Shown here piece by piece: positions 24,523 to 31,808 of a DNA stretch of 64,000 nucleotides. The position numbers were made by a program, and so were the translations under genes. This stretch comes from Intestinimonas aquisgranensis (lineage in GTDB: Bacteria; Bacillota; Clostridia; Oscillospirales; Oscillospiraceae). The DNA lies in the NCBI GenBank assembly GCA_020687605.1, contig JAJEQY010000007.1, positions 1 to 64,000 of the forward strand. Direction: 5' to 3'. Each line of letters opens with the position of its first letter. Position 1 is the first letter of the stretch. A model generated the notes under the pieces. The model was not told the DNA's origin and made no database searches. It saw only the letters and a list, made by a program, of their open reading frames with translations.

Positions 24523-25104
24523 ATGATTGATGAGAAACGGAGCGAGACCCTGCTCCTGGAGCGGACCCTGCAACGCCTGTTTGGTGAAACATCCTACCAT
24601 GTGGAGAAAACCCCCTGCCGGGGGAAATTCCGGGGCCATAACGATTATTCCATCGTGTTCGGGAGTGGACGAAAGCTGTTTATCGGCCAGGACCAGCGGA
24701 ACTACCTGAACGACCTGCGGAAACAGATTGGTCTGATCCAGCATTTCCGGGACCACCAGGCCGAGAACACCGAGAAGATCAAAGCCGTGCTTGCCGCCCA
24801 CGACACTCCATTTTGTGACGTGGCCGTAGACATCTCGCCATATCCGGGGACAAATGATCTGGTCGTTTATGGCGTGGTTGTTCTCACGCATCAGAGCGGG
24901 ACCAAGCTGATGTACCGGGAGACCAATATGCACTATTTCCTTGTGAGCGGAGACCGGGATTGGCACCCGTTTGACGAGTGCATGGCCCATCTGCTGAAGG
25001 ACGCCTGCGGAGAGAGGGCCTACTGCAAGGAGGTCCCCTTGAAAAGTCCCCCGCCGGAGCCGGCAAAGAGGCCGCAACACCGGAAAGGAGGCCCAGTTCG
25101 ATGA
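24523..25104 (+). CDS. ICE accessory protein of unknown function
   Basis: A 193-residue protein with GAAGGTG ahead of its ATG. It contains HVEKTPCRGKFRGHNDYSIVFGSGRKLFIGQDQRNYLNDLRKQIGLIQHFR and VDISPYPGTNDLVVYGVVVL. No family is recognised. The C-terminus is EPAKRPQHRKGGPVR. Its TGA overlaps the mobC start, so it may be a relaxosome partner, which is inference from position. Confidence 0.6.
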   Translation: MIDEKRSETLLLERTLQRLFGETSYHVEKTPCRGKFRGHNDYSIVFGSGRKLFIGQDQRNYLNDLRKQIGLIQHFRDHQAENTEKIKAVLAAHDTPFCDVAVDISPYPGTNDLVVYGVVVLTHQSGTKLMYRETNMHYFLVSGDRDWHPFDECMAHLLKDACGERAYCKEVPLKSPPPEPAKRPQHRKGGPVR

Positions 25105-25406
25105 AGCCCTATAAAACCATCACCCTGCGGCTGGACGCCGCCCACTACGCCCGGCTGACAGAGACCGCCCGGACCGCCGGGCTCAAGATCGAGCCCATGC
25201 TCCGCCAACTCATTATGGGCGTCAATCTCCGGCCCCGGCCTCCCGATACCTACGCCGCCCTGCTCCGGGAACTGAACGCCATCGGCAATAATGTGAATCA
25301 ACTGGCTTATCAGGCCAACGCCAGAGGCGCGGCCACCCAGGACGAGATACGGGAGGCGGCGCGGCTGGTCCGGCAGGCGGTCCGGCTGGTCCGGGACACG
25401 CTGTAA
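25101..25406 (+). CDS. mobC: MobC-like relaxosome protein
   Basis: A 101-residue protein. An N-terminal ribbon-helix-helix-like segment (KTITLRLDAAHYARLTETARTAG) is followed by the MobC signature ALLRELNAIGNNVNQLAYQANARG and a C-terminal helix. MobC proteins bind near oriT, help melt the nic site and recruit the relaxase. AAAGGAGG precedes the ATG; the start overlaps the preceding stop, and its own stop overlaps the relaxase start. Confidence 0.9.
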   Translation: MKPYKTITLRLDAAHYARLTETARTAGLKIEPMLRQLIMGVNLRPRPPDTYAALLRELNAIGNNVNQLAYQANARGAATQDEIREAARLVRQAVRLVRDTL

Positions 25407-26824
25407 TGGCCTACACCAAGATTTTAGTCATTCACAACCGCCTGGACAAATGCGTGGGCTATACCCAGGACCCGGAAAAGACCTCCCTGGAGGCCGCCAT
25501 CGACTATGCCCTGGACCGGGAGAAAACGGAACAGACCTGTTTCGAGACCGCCGTCAACTGCGACCGGGAGAGCGTTTACGCCGACATGATGGACACCAAG
25601 CGGCGCTGGGGCAAGGAGGGACGGAAACGAAAGGGCTACCACATCATCCAGTCCTTCGCTCCCGGCGAGGTGACGCCGGACCAGGCCCATGCCGTGGGCG
25701 TCGAGTTTGCCCGGCGCCTGCTGGGAGACCGCTATGAAGCCGTCGTTTCCACCCACTTGAACAAAGCGCATTTACATTCGCATATCGTTTTCAATTCCGT
25801 CTCCTTTGTGGATGGGGCCATGTACCGGGACCAACTGAAGGACTACTACGGCGGGGACGGCGTGGGCATCCGGGGGACCTCAGACGCCATCTGCCGGGAA
25901 CACGGGCTGTCCATTATTGAGCCCAGTGAGCCCCTGGGCGGCCCGGTGAGCCGGGCCGAGTGGGAGGCGGCCAGACAGGGCAAGGCCACCGTGCGGGACC
26001 TGATCCGTCAGGACGTGGACGAGGCCATCCGGCAAGCCTACACCTACCAGTCCTTCCTCAGCCAACTGCGGCGGATGGGGTATCGGGTAAAAACCGGCCC
26101 CAGGGTCAAGCACACCGCTATCCTTCCCCCCGGTGGGAAAGGGTATATCCGTCTGGACAGCCTGAAAGACGGCTATACCGAGGCGGACATACAGGCCCGG
26201 CTTGCGGCCGTCCGCTCCGGCGAGGCCCCGCCGGACACTCCCCCCACTACTTTTTCCCGTCTGCTGGAGCCGGGCCGCCGGTATCGGGTGCGGGGTGGGA
26301 TGCCCCGCCGCCCAAGGAAACTCACGGGCTTTCAAGCCCTCTGCTTCCAATACCTCTGCCTGCTGGGGGCATACCCGAAACGCCGTCCGGGAAACCGGGC
26401 GGCGTTCTCCATGCGGGAGGAGCTGCTGAAACTGGACCGCTATCAGGAGCAATTCCGTTATCTCCGTAAAAACCGCATCGAGACAGCGGCCCAGCTCTCC
26501 ATGCAGTATGACGCGATACAGGCGGAGATAGACGCCCTCACGGAACGGCGCGGGCAGTTATACCGGCAGAAACGGCGGGGAGACGGAGGCGGGGAAATCC
26601 AGACGGAGATCGAACAAATCACCACACACCTGCGGGCGCTGCGCCGGGACTTGAAGCTATGCGCCCGCATCGAGGGCGACATCCCCAAGGTCCGGGCGGC
26701 GGTGGAAGCCCAGCGCCCAGACCATGCAAGGAGGCGTCCTTATGAAAAAACTGCTCCACGCGGACCTGACCGCCATTCTGGGATTGATACCGCTCTATCA
26801 GCCCACCGAGGCAGGGAGCATTGA
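25406..26824 (+). CDS. MOBP-type relaxase (mobilisation nuclease)
   Basis: A 472-residue relaxase that should nick one strand at oriT and stay bound to the 5' end. The relaxase domain spans about residues 1-250: YHIIQSF near 78-84 and the metal-binding motif HLNKAHLHSHIVFNSV at 117-132 (His 117, 122, 124 and 126). The catalytic Tyr is probably among the N-terminal tyrosines, such as Tyr 19 or Tyr 34. The C-terminal part is helical and basic. Its start overlaps the mobC stop, and its last 83 bases overlap the next gene in another frame. Confidence 0.9.
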   Translation: MAYTKILVIHNRLDKCVGYTQDPEKTSLEAAIDYALDREKTEQTCFETAVNCDRESVYADMMDTKRRWGKEGRKRKGYHIIQSFAPGEVTPDQAHAVGVEFARRLLGDRYEAVVSTHLNKAHLHSHIVFNSVSFVDGAMYRDQLKDYYGGDGVGIRGTSDAICREHGLSIIEPSEPLGGPVSRAEWEAARQGKATVRDLIRQDVDEAIRQAYTYQSFLSQLRRMGYRVKTGPRVKHTAILPPGGKGYIRLDSLKDGYTEADIQARLAAVRSGEAPPDTPPTTFSRLLEPGRRYRVRGGMPRRPRKLTGFQALCFQYLCLLGAYPKRRPGNRAAFSMREELLKLDRYQEQFRYLRKNRIETAAQLSMQYDAIQAEIDALTERRGQLYRQKRRGDGGGEIQTEIEQITTHLRALRRDLKLCARIEGDIPKVRAAVEAQRPDHARRRPYEKTAPRGPDRHSGIDTALSAHRGREH

Positions 26825-27206
26825 ATTGGATCTGCTCAAACTGCAACAGGGCGGCGCGGCGGACTATCTGTTTCTGGCCCGGCGTGAGAGGTCCTGGCTG
26901 TTTGACCCGCCCCGTGTCTATGAGCCGGGCAGTTATGAAAATCTGTGCTGGCTGGCCTTTCAGAACCGGGCTGGGTGGCCGGTGCTCGCCCTGTTCCTCC
27001 ATGTGGAGAAGTTTGTGGGCGGACGGCCCTGGGGGAGCGTGACCCTGCTGGACTACCGGGAGGCGGCCCGCGACGCGGAGACGTTTTCCGCCCTTGCCGG
27101 GCCCCAGCGGGAGCGGCACTTGAAGCTGATGAGAAAGCGGTATCTCCAAAAAGTTCAGTATTGTTCCATTCTGGAGGTCATTCAATATTTGAAAACCGGG
27201 AGGTGA
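26742..27206 (+). CDS. ICE protein of unknown function downstream of the relaxase
   Basis: A 154-residue soluble protein. The ATG at 26742 is chosen for its AAGGAGG site, although it lies inside the relaxase 3' end in a different frame. Landmarks: LTAILGLIPLYQPTEAGSIELDLLKL, YEPGSYENLCWLAFQNR and LKLMRKRYLQKVQYCSILEVIQYL. No family is recognised. Overlap and position suggest co-translation with the relaxase. Confidence 0.65.
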   Translation: MKKLLHADLTAILGLIPLYQPTEAGSIELDLLKLQQGGAADYLFLARRERSWLFDPPRVYEPGSYENLCWLAFQNRAGWPVLALFLHVEKFVGGRPWGSVTLLDYREAARDAETFSALAGPQRERHLKLMRKRYLQKVQYCSILEVIQYLKTGR

Positions 27207-27211
27207 AGAAG

Positions 27212-27829
27212 ATGGATAACAGCGGTGAAGTGGCCGACCTGATGGTAAAGGAGAGCATCCAGCTCACCGAGGCTGCTGTTAAAATGCTGGCGGCTGGGAG
27301 CAAAAACCTGGCCGCCTTTCTGATGGCCCTGTCCCAAAACAACAAAAAACTCTACGGCAAGGCCAACATGGCCCGGCTGCTTCAAACGGGCCGGGAACTC
27401 AAGACCTTTCACATCAAAGAGAGCGACCTGGAGGACTTCCGGGCCTACGCCAAGAAAAATGTGCTGTTCTCCGTGATTAAAGACACACGTTCCACCAGCG
27501 GGATCGTGGACCTTGTGACCAATGTGGACTATGTGCCGCTGGTCAACCACTACCTGGAACAGAGGAGCTACCCGGCCCCCGCCCAGGAACAGGAGGAAGA
27601 AGCGCCAAAAAAAGCCGCCCCCCGCGTTCGGCCCGAACACTCCTCACCACAGCGCGGGAGTGGCTCGACAGCCAGGCAGACGAGGAGTACGGATATGAGG
27701 ACGACGGAGACTACTGAGAAACCATCCGTCAAGTCCCGCCTGGAGGCCCTGCGGGCGGCGTCGGAAGGGATGCGGGAGCCCGGCAGGGCCCCGCAGGCCA
27801 AGGGAAAAACCGTACCAAAATCAAGATGA
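27212..27829 (+). CDS. PcfB-like protein (DUF3801)
   Basis: A 205-residue protein. Residues 1 to about 120 follow the PcfB pattern: VKESIQLTEAAVKMLAAGSKNLAAFLMAL, GKANMARLLQTGRELKTFHIKESDLEDFRAYAKKN and VDLVTNVDYVPLVNHYLEQ. In pCF10-type systems PcfB is a relaxosome accessory factor that links the relaxase to the coupling protein. The C-terminal 80 residues are disordered, basic, and end GKTVPKSR. GGGAGGTG precedes the ATG. Confidence 0.85.
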   Translation: MDNSGEVADLMVKESIQLTEAAVKMLAAGSKNLAAFLMALSQNNKKLYGKANMARLLQTGRELKTFHIKESDLEDFRAYAKKNVLFSVIKDTRSTSGIVDLVTNVDYVPLVNHYLEQRSYPAPAQEQEEEAPKKAAPRVRPEHSSPQRGSGSTARQTRSTDMRTTETTEKPSVKSRLEALRAASEGMREPGRAPQAKGKTVPKSR

Positions 27830-27853
27830 ATATATCTTAGGAGGAACATCATT

Positions 27854-28720
27854 ATGGCAAATCTGGAAGCGATCATCGCGGAAAAGTCCCAGCAGGACAA
27901 CCAATGGAGGGCGGAAATGCAGGCGGACCGGGAGAACACCATCGCCATGCAAGACGCCGGAGTGGAGGAGATCACCAGCAGCCCGGAACTGTATGTGAAG
28001 TACCTGGATATGCAGGGGGATAACCCCACATACAGCGCGGGCAATATCGCCCTGGTCATGTTTCAGGACCCGGAGGCCACCGTATTCGGTACGGCGGAAC
28101 GGTGGAAAACCCTGAATCGGGGCGTGATAGACCAGGAGCGAAGCAAGGGAGTCAAAATTTTTGCCCGGAATACCCTGGGCCGGGGGTATCGCCTCACGGA
28201 CGCCTATGACATCCGCCAGACCCAGGGGCGTGACCTGAAAAAGGTCCAGTTGAAGGATGACAGCAAGGAAATGAGCATCGCCCTGCGCGCCATCCTCAAT
28301 TACTCCGTTGTTCCCGTGGCCACCGACCACGACCTGCCCGTGGCCGCCTACTATGACAGCAAAAATATGGAGCTGGCCGTCAATCCCGCTTTCTCAGACA
28401 GCGAGGCATTTGCGGCCATCGCCGCTGAGGTGGCCCACTCCCGCATCCACGCCAAGGGGGCCAACCCAAACTATGACCATGAGGAGGTGGACCTGGACGC
28501 CCAGAGCATTTCCTATATCCTGTGCCGCCAGTTTGGCATCAAGCGGGACACGCCGGACCTGTCCCGCCTGGAGGAGCTGTACGAGGGCTGGGACCCCCAG
28601 CAGCGGCGGAGCGCCCTGGATCAGATCCAGGGGATGAGCAAGCAGTTCGGCGGCTCCATTGAACGGAACATCACCCCCCAGCAGAGAAGCCGCATCCCGC
28701 CCCAGCGCCAGAGCCGGTAA
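27854..28720 (+). CDS. ArdC/LtrC-like protein with a degenerate metal site
   Basis: A 288-residue protein built like ArdC: an N-terminal domain (SPELYVKYLDMQGDNPTYSAGNIALVMFQDPEATVFGTAERWKTLNRGV, then GVKIFARN) and a peptidase-like part. Where ArdC has HEIAH it has AAEVAHSRIH (about residues 196-205), so the first His is replaced while Glu and the later His remain; the helper acidic motif VDLDAQSISYILCRQFGI is kept. It may bind DNA without peptidase activity. AGGAGG precedes the ATG, and the tail is IPPQRQSR. Confidence 0.7.
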   Translation: MANLEAIIAEKSQQDNQWRAEMQADRENTIAMQDAGVEEITSSPELYVKYLDMQGDNPTYSAGNIALVMFQDPEATVFGTAERWKTLNRGVIDQERSKGVKIFARNTLGRGYRLTDAYDIRQTQGRDLKKVQLKDDSKEMSIALRAILNYSVVPVATDHDLPVAAYYDSKNMELAVNPAFSDSEAFAAIAAEVAHSRIHAKGANPNYDHEEVDLDAQSISYILCRQFGIKRDTPDLSRLEELYEGWDPQQRRSALDQIQGMSKQFGGSIERNITPQQRSRIPPQRQSR

Positions 28721-28974
28721 GGCCGCAGACCGGGGGCGTCTCCCCGTGGGGGAGACTAATCCGCCCGCCGTCCCCCGTCAAGGCCGGGCGATTGCCATGC
28801 AATCGCCCGCGAGCCGCCCAGTCTGCGGACTGGGCGGGCCTTGACCGGGGCCGTCCGCCGGATTATGCGGTCTCCAAGGGGAGGACGCCCCAAAAGCCGC
28901 CTGACGGCGGCTTTTGCCAGTGTGGGGAACGGGTGCGTCTGTCGCCGCCTCTCCGCAGGCGGGGCGCGCCGTTC
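28721..28974. other. Nested inverted repeats forming a cloverleaf, candidate cis-acting site
   Basis: Outer arms of 29 bases at 28757-28785 and 28837-28865 (TAATCCGCC... and its imperfect complement) enclose two perfect 10-bp hairpins: 28786-28808 (GGGCGATTGC, loop CAT) and 28814-28837 (CCGCCCAGTC, loop TGCG). Before it lies GTCTCCCC GT GGGGGAGAC (about 28738-28756), and after it AAAAGCCGC / GCGGCTTTT at 28892-28915. No gene fits here. Such layouts occur at transfer origins, single-strand replication origins and structured RNAs. Confidence 0.7.
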
Positions 28975-29003
28975 AAAAGTCCCCTCAATTTGAGGGGACT
29001 TTT
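28975..29003. repeat. ICE palindrome, copy 6
   Basis: Full-length palindrome (arm AAAAGTCCCCTCAA) between the cloverleaf region and the promoter of the Fic gene. Confidence 0.88.
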
Positions 29004-29020
29004 GGCCCCCAGGTTTCCCG

Positions 29021-29049
29021 TTGCCTGTTTCCGCTCCCCATGATATAAT
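29021..29049 (+). promoter_or_regulatory. Promoter of the Fic gene
   Basis: TTGCCT at 29021-29026, a 17-bp spacer and a perfect TATAAT at 29044-29049, 35 bp before the Fic start codon. Confidence 0.75.
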
Positions 29050-29083
29050 ATTTTTGAACTTTCTCTCAAAGGCAGGTGACTGT

Positions 29084-29878
29084 ATGAGCGGCAACGCTTT
29101 ATTAGAGCGTATCGACGCATACGCCCAGGCGATCCGGGAGCGCCGCCCCCTCACCACGGACGAGGTGAAGGAACTGGACGCCTATTTCCGCATCGGCATG
29201 ACCTATACCTCCAACGCCCTGGAGGGTAATTCCCTCACCCTCTCCGAGACCAAGGTGCTCCTGGAGGACGGTATCACCGTGGGCGGCAAGCCCATCCGGG
29301 ACTGCTACGAGGCCACCGGCCACGCCAGGGCCTATGACTATATGCTGGAGACCGCCAGGGGCGGGCCCCTGCAATTCCGGGAGGAGGATATACTCCGCCT
29401 GCACGCCCTGTTCTACGGCGGCATTGACCCGGAGCACGCCGGACGCTACCGGGAAGGCCAGGTGTTCATCACCGGCACGGAATATGTCCCACCCACGGCG
29501 GAGGAGGTGCCTGGCCTTATGGCCGGGCTGGTGGAGGAGCTGAACAAACGGAGGGACGCCATGCACCCGGTCCTGCTGGCCGCCTACGCCCACCGGAGGC
29601 TGGTGGATATTCACCCCTTCCAGGACGGCAACGGGCGCACCGCCCGGCTCCTGATGAATCTGATCCTGGTGAACAGGGGCTACTGTGTGGTCTCCATCCC
29701 GCCCATCCTGCGCCATGACTACATTACCGCGCTCCAGCAGGCCCAGCGGGCCCAAGGCCCCAGCGACACCGCCTTTATCAGACTTATTTGTGAGTGTGAA
29801 CTGGAGGCCCAGAAGGACTACTGCCGGATGTTCCGCATCAAACTCCCGGAGCGGAGGAAAGACGCCCCGGAGCGATAA
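29084..29878 (+). CDS. Fic family protein (predicted AMP-transferase)
   Basis: A 264-residue protein. The catalytic loop HPFQDGNGRTAR at residues 177-188 is complete, with the His and the phosphate-binding GNGR. An N-terminal inhibitory motif SNALEGN at 43-49 fits the class II pattern (S/T)xxxE(G/N), so the enzyme should be self-inhibited until the helix moves. Fic proteins usually AMPylate Tyr, Thr or Ser hydroxyls. It has its own promoter, is flanked by palindrome copies on both sides, and ends in DAPER. It could be a toxin, an effector delivered by conjugation, or a regulator; no separate antitoxin is adjacent. Confidence 0.92.
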   Translation: MSGNALLERIDAYAQAIRERRPLTTDEVKELDAYFRIGMTYTSNALEGNSLTLSETKVLLEDGITVGGKPIRDCYEATGHARAYDYMLETARGGPLQFREEDILRLHALFYGGIDPEHAGRYREGQVFITGTEYVPPTAEEVPGLMAGLVEELNKRRDAMHPVLLAAYAHRRLVDIHPFQDGNGRTARLLMNLILVNRGYCVVSIPPILRHDYITALQQAQRAQGPSDTAFIRLICECELEAQKDYCRMFRIKLPERRKDAPER

Positions 29879-29883
29879 CCCGT

Positions 29884-29912
29884 AAGTCCCCTCAATTTGA
29901 GGGGACTTTTTT
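29884..29912. repeat. ICE palindrome, copy 7
   Basis: AAGTCCCCTCAATTTGAGGG then GACTTTTTT, five bases after the Fic stop; the T run makes it a probable terminator. Confidence 0.88.
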
Positions 29913-29922
29913 CTTTGCCCGG

Positions 29923-29950
29923 AAACTCCCATCAATTTGAGGGAAGTTTT
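29923..29950. repeat. ICE palindrome, copy 8
   Basis: AAACTCCCATCAATTTGAGG then GAAGTTTT, 10 bp after copy 7. It is the only side-by-side pair in the ICE. Confidence 0.8.
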
Positions 29951-29983
29951 CGGGCCATTTTTTGATTGAAGGAGTTGACCCAC

Positions 29984-30892
29984 ATGAAGAAACGCGCCGC
30001 GCCCCTGTTTCTGGCGGTGCTGACCGCCTGTGCCCTGGCCTGCCCGGCGCTGGCTGCCGAGGCGCCCTCTCCCGAAACCACCCCCTCCGTACTTTACCCA
30101 GTAGAGGTTTTGGAGTACACGGAGGGGGACCGGGCCGAGCCCAGGATCAGCAAGACCTACGAACTCTCTCCTATGGATGATCCGGCCCTCATCCCCACCG
30201 GGGACTTTGAGCGGTCCGGCTGTCTCTATACCCTGCTGGATATTGTCAAGGAGGACCAGACGGAGACGGACAGCAAGTATTACACCGAAACCGTGACCCT
30301 GGACAGCAAGAGCAAGGACATGGAGGAGATCATGCCCCTGCTGGCCGCCACCTGTGAGGCTGTCACGGAGGACGGCTATACCGGCCTCCTCACCCTGGAC
30401 ACCGCCAGTATCCAGGTGGAGGCGTCCGGCTATGCCACGTCCACCCGGAACGTCTCCGCCACCCGCAGTTATCCCAATCTCTCCGAGGCGGATGTGTCCC
30501 TGGTGCCCAAGTCTATTGAGGACAGCGGGCGCACCCTCACCCTGGCGGATGTTCAATGGCAGGAGGCCGGGGGCTTCTACAACGCCGCCGCCACCTATAC
30601 CGGCACCGCTTCCAGCAAATACGCCACCGGCTACACCGTCACGGCGGACTACGCCGGAGAAGTGACCAAGACTACCAGCGGGACCGTGCTCTATACCGCC
30701 GTTTTCGGCCTGGCAGAGGAGCAGGAGGCCGTGACCGCTATCCCACAGCCTGCCGCGGAGGGCGGCGGCTTTGACTGGCGCTGGCTGCTGGTCCTGCCCG
30801 CCGGGGCGGGCGTTGTCGGCCTGGTATTCCTGGGCCGCTTCCTGCTTCAAAAGTACAAATCCAAGAAAGAGTGGAAGGAGTACAACAAATGA
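29984..30892 (+). CDS. Secreted, membrane-anchored ICE surface protein
   Basis: A 302-residue protein: a signal peptide (KKRAAPLFLAVLTACALACPALA), an extracellular beta-rich domain with Thr/Ser-rich stretches, a C-terminal transmembrane helix (WLLVLPAGAGVVGLVFLGRFLL) and a short basic tail (QKYKSKKEWKEYNK). GAAGGAG precedes the ATG at 29984. It is translationally coupled to the sortase gene and followed by the giant adhesin, so it is probably part of the same surface apparatus. No enzymatic motif is seen. Confidence 0.75.
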   Translation: MKKRAAPLFLAVLTACALACPALAAEAPSPETTPSVLYPVEVLEYTEGDRAEPRISKTYELSPMDDPALIPTGDFERSGCLYTLLDIVKEDQTETDSKYYTETVTLDSKSKDMEEIMPLLAATCEAVTEDGYTGLLTLDTASIQVEASGYATSTRNVSATRSYPNLSEADVSLVPKSIEDSGRTLTLADVQWQEAGGFYNAAATYTGTASSKYATGYTVTADYAGEVTKTTSGTVLYTAVFGLAEEQEAVTAIPQPAAEGGGFDWRWLLVLPAGAGVVGLVFLGRFLLQKYKSKKEWKEYNK

Positions 30893-31656
30893 GGCTGAAA
30901 ACCCTTTGTCTGGCTGCCCTCATACTGGCGGCCGTCTGCGTCACCCCGGCCAGCGCCCTGGAATACACCATGGACGCCCCGGACGATTACCTGTTTGCCC
31001 GGCCCACCAGCGATACCACCGTCTATGAGCATGAGGACCCCAACGTGGACCGGAGCAAAAATACAGCCCTGATCCCGCCCGGCTTCGGCACACCCACCAG
31101 TTACCTCCCCGGCTCCGGCGTGGCCCTGACCCCTAATCTGGTCCCCGGAGCCCTGGACGGCGGCGGTTTGGTCTCCCAAGTGGGGAGTGTCACATACCCT
31201 GCCGTTGATACGGGCTCCGGCTGGACCGGGACTACCGCCACAGGCTGGACGGATGTGACCAGCGATCTCTATTACTCCGGCGGGCACCTGGGCACCCTCA
31301 AAATTCCCGCCATCGGTTTGAGCGTCAAGGTTTACGAGGGCACGGGCAGCAAGACCTTAGCCAAGGGCGCGGGCCACTTCGAGGACACCAGCCTGTGGGA
31401 TGGAAACTGCTGCATCGCCGCGCACAACCGCGGCGTGAACAACCACTTCGGGAAGCTCCACACCCTGGAACCGGGCGACACCATCACCTGGACTACCAAG
31501 CTGGGCACACGGACTTATGAGGTGGTCAGCGTCCAGAAGGTGAAGGAGACCGACACCAGCGGTACCGCCGCCACCAGCGATAACCGGCTCACACTTTTTA
31601 CCTGTGTCCGGGACCAGCGGGACTACCGCTGGATGGTCCAGGCCGTGGAGGCTTGA
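30889..31656 (+). CDS. Sortase
   Basis: A 255-residue exported sortase. A signal peptide (about 1-23) is followed by a linker and a sortase core from about residue 133: LGTLKIPAIGLSVKVYEGT, the catalytic His 179 in CIAAHNRG, Cys 239 in LTLFTC, and Arg 244 or 247 in RDQRDYR. It probably attaches the adhesin encoded next to it, or a pilus subunit, to the wall. The start overlaps the preceding stop (ATGA). The class cannot be fixed, but the TLxTC-type motif is clear. Confidence 0.9.
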   Translation: MRLKTLCLAALILAAVCVTPASALEYTMDAPDDYLFARPTSDTTVYEHEDPNVDRSKNTALIPPGFGTPTSYLPGSGVALTPNLVPGALDGGGLVSQVGSVTYPAVDTGSGWTGTTATGWTDVTSDLYYSGGHLGTLKIPAIGLSVKVYEGTGSKTLAKGAGHFEDTSLWDGNCCIAAHNRGVNNHFGKLHTLEPGDTITWTTKLGTRTYEVVSVQKVKETDTSGTAATSDNRLTLFTCVRDQRDYRWMVQAVEA

Positions 31657-31705
31657 GGCGTCAAAATCTTCCCTCAATTTGAGGGGACTTTTGACGCCTT
31701 TTTTT
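31657..31705 (+). terminator. Sortase-gene terminator built on ICE palindrome copy 9
   Basis: The palindrome (31663-31692) is lengthened by GGCG on the left and CGCC on the right, giving a stem of about 22 bp, and followed by seven T residues. This is the clearest evidence that palindrome copies can act as intrinsic terminators. Confidence 0.88.
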
Positions 31706-31808
31706 GTATCTTCAATTTCCGTATTTTACATTTTAAAAAGTCAATTTGATTGCGGAAGGAGGTGCTGATGTTTTCTGTGCCTCCTTCTGCCCATTTTTAG
31801 GAGGCAAT

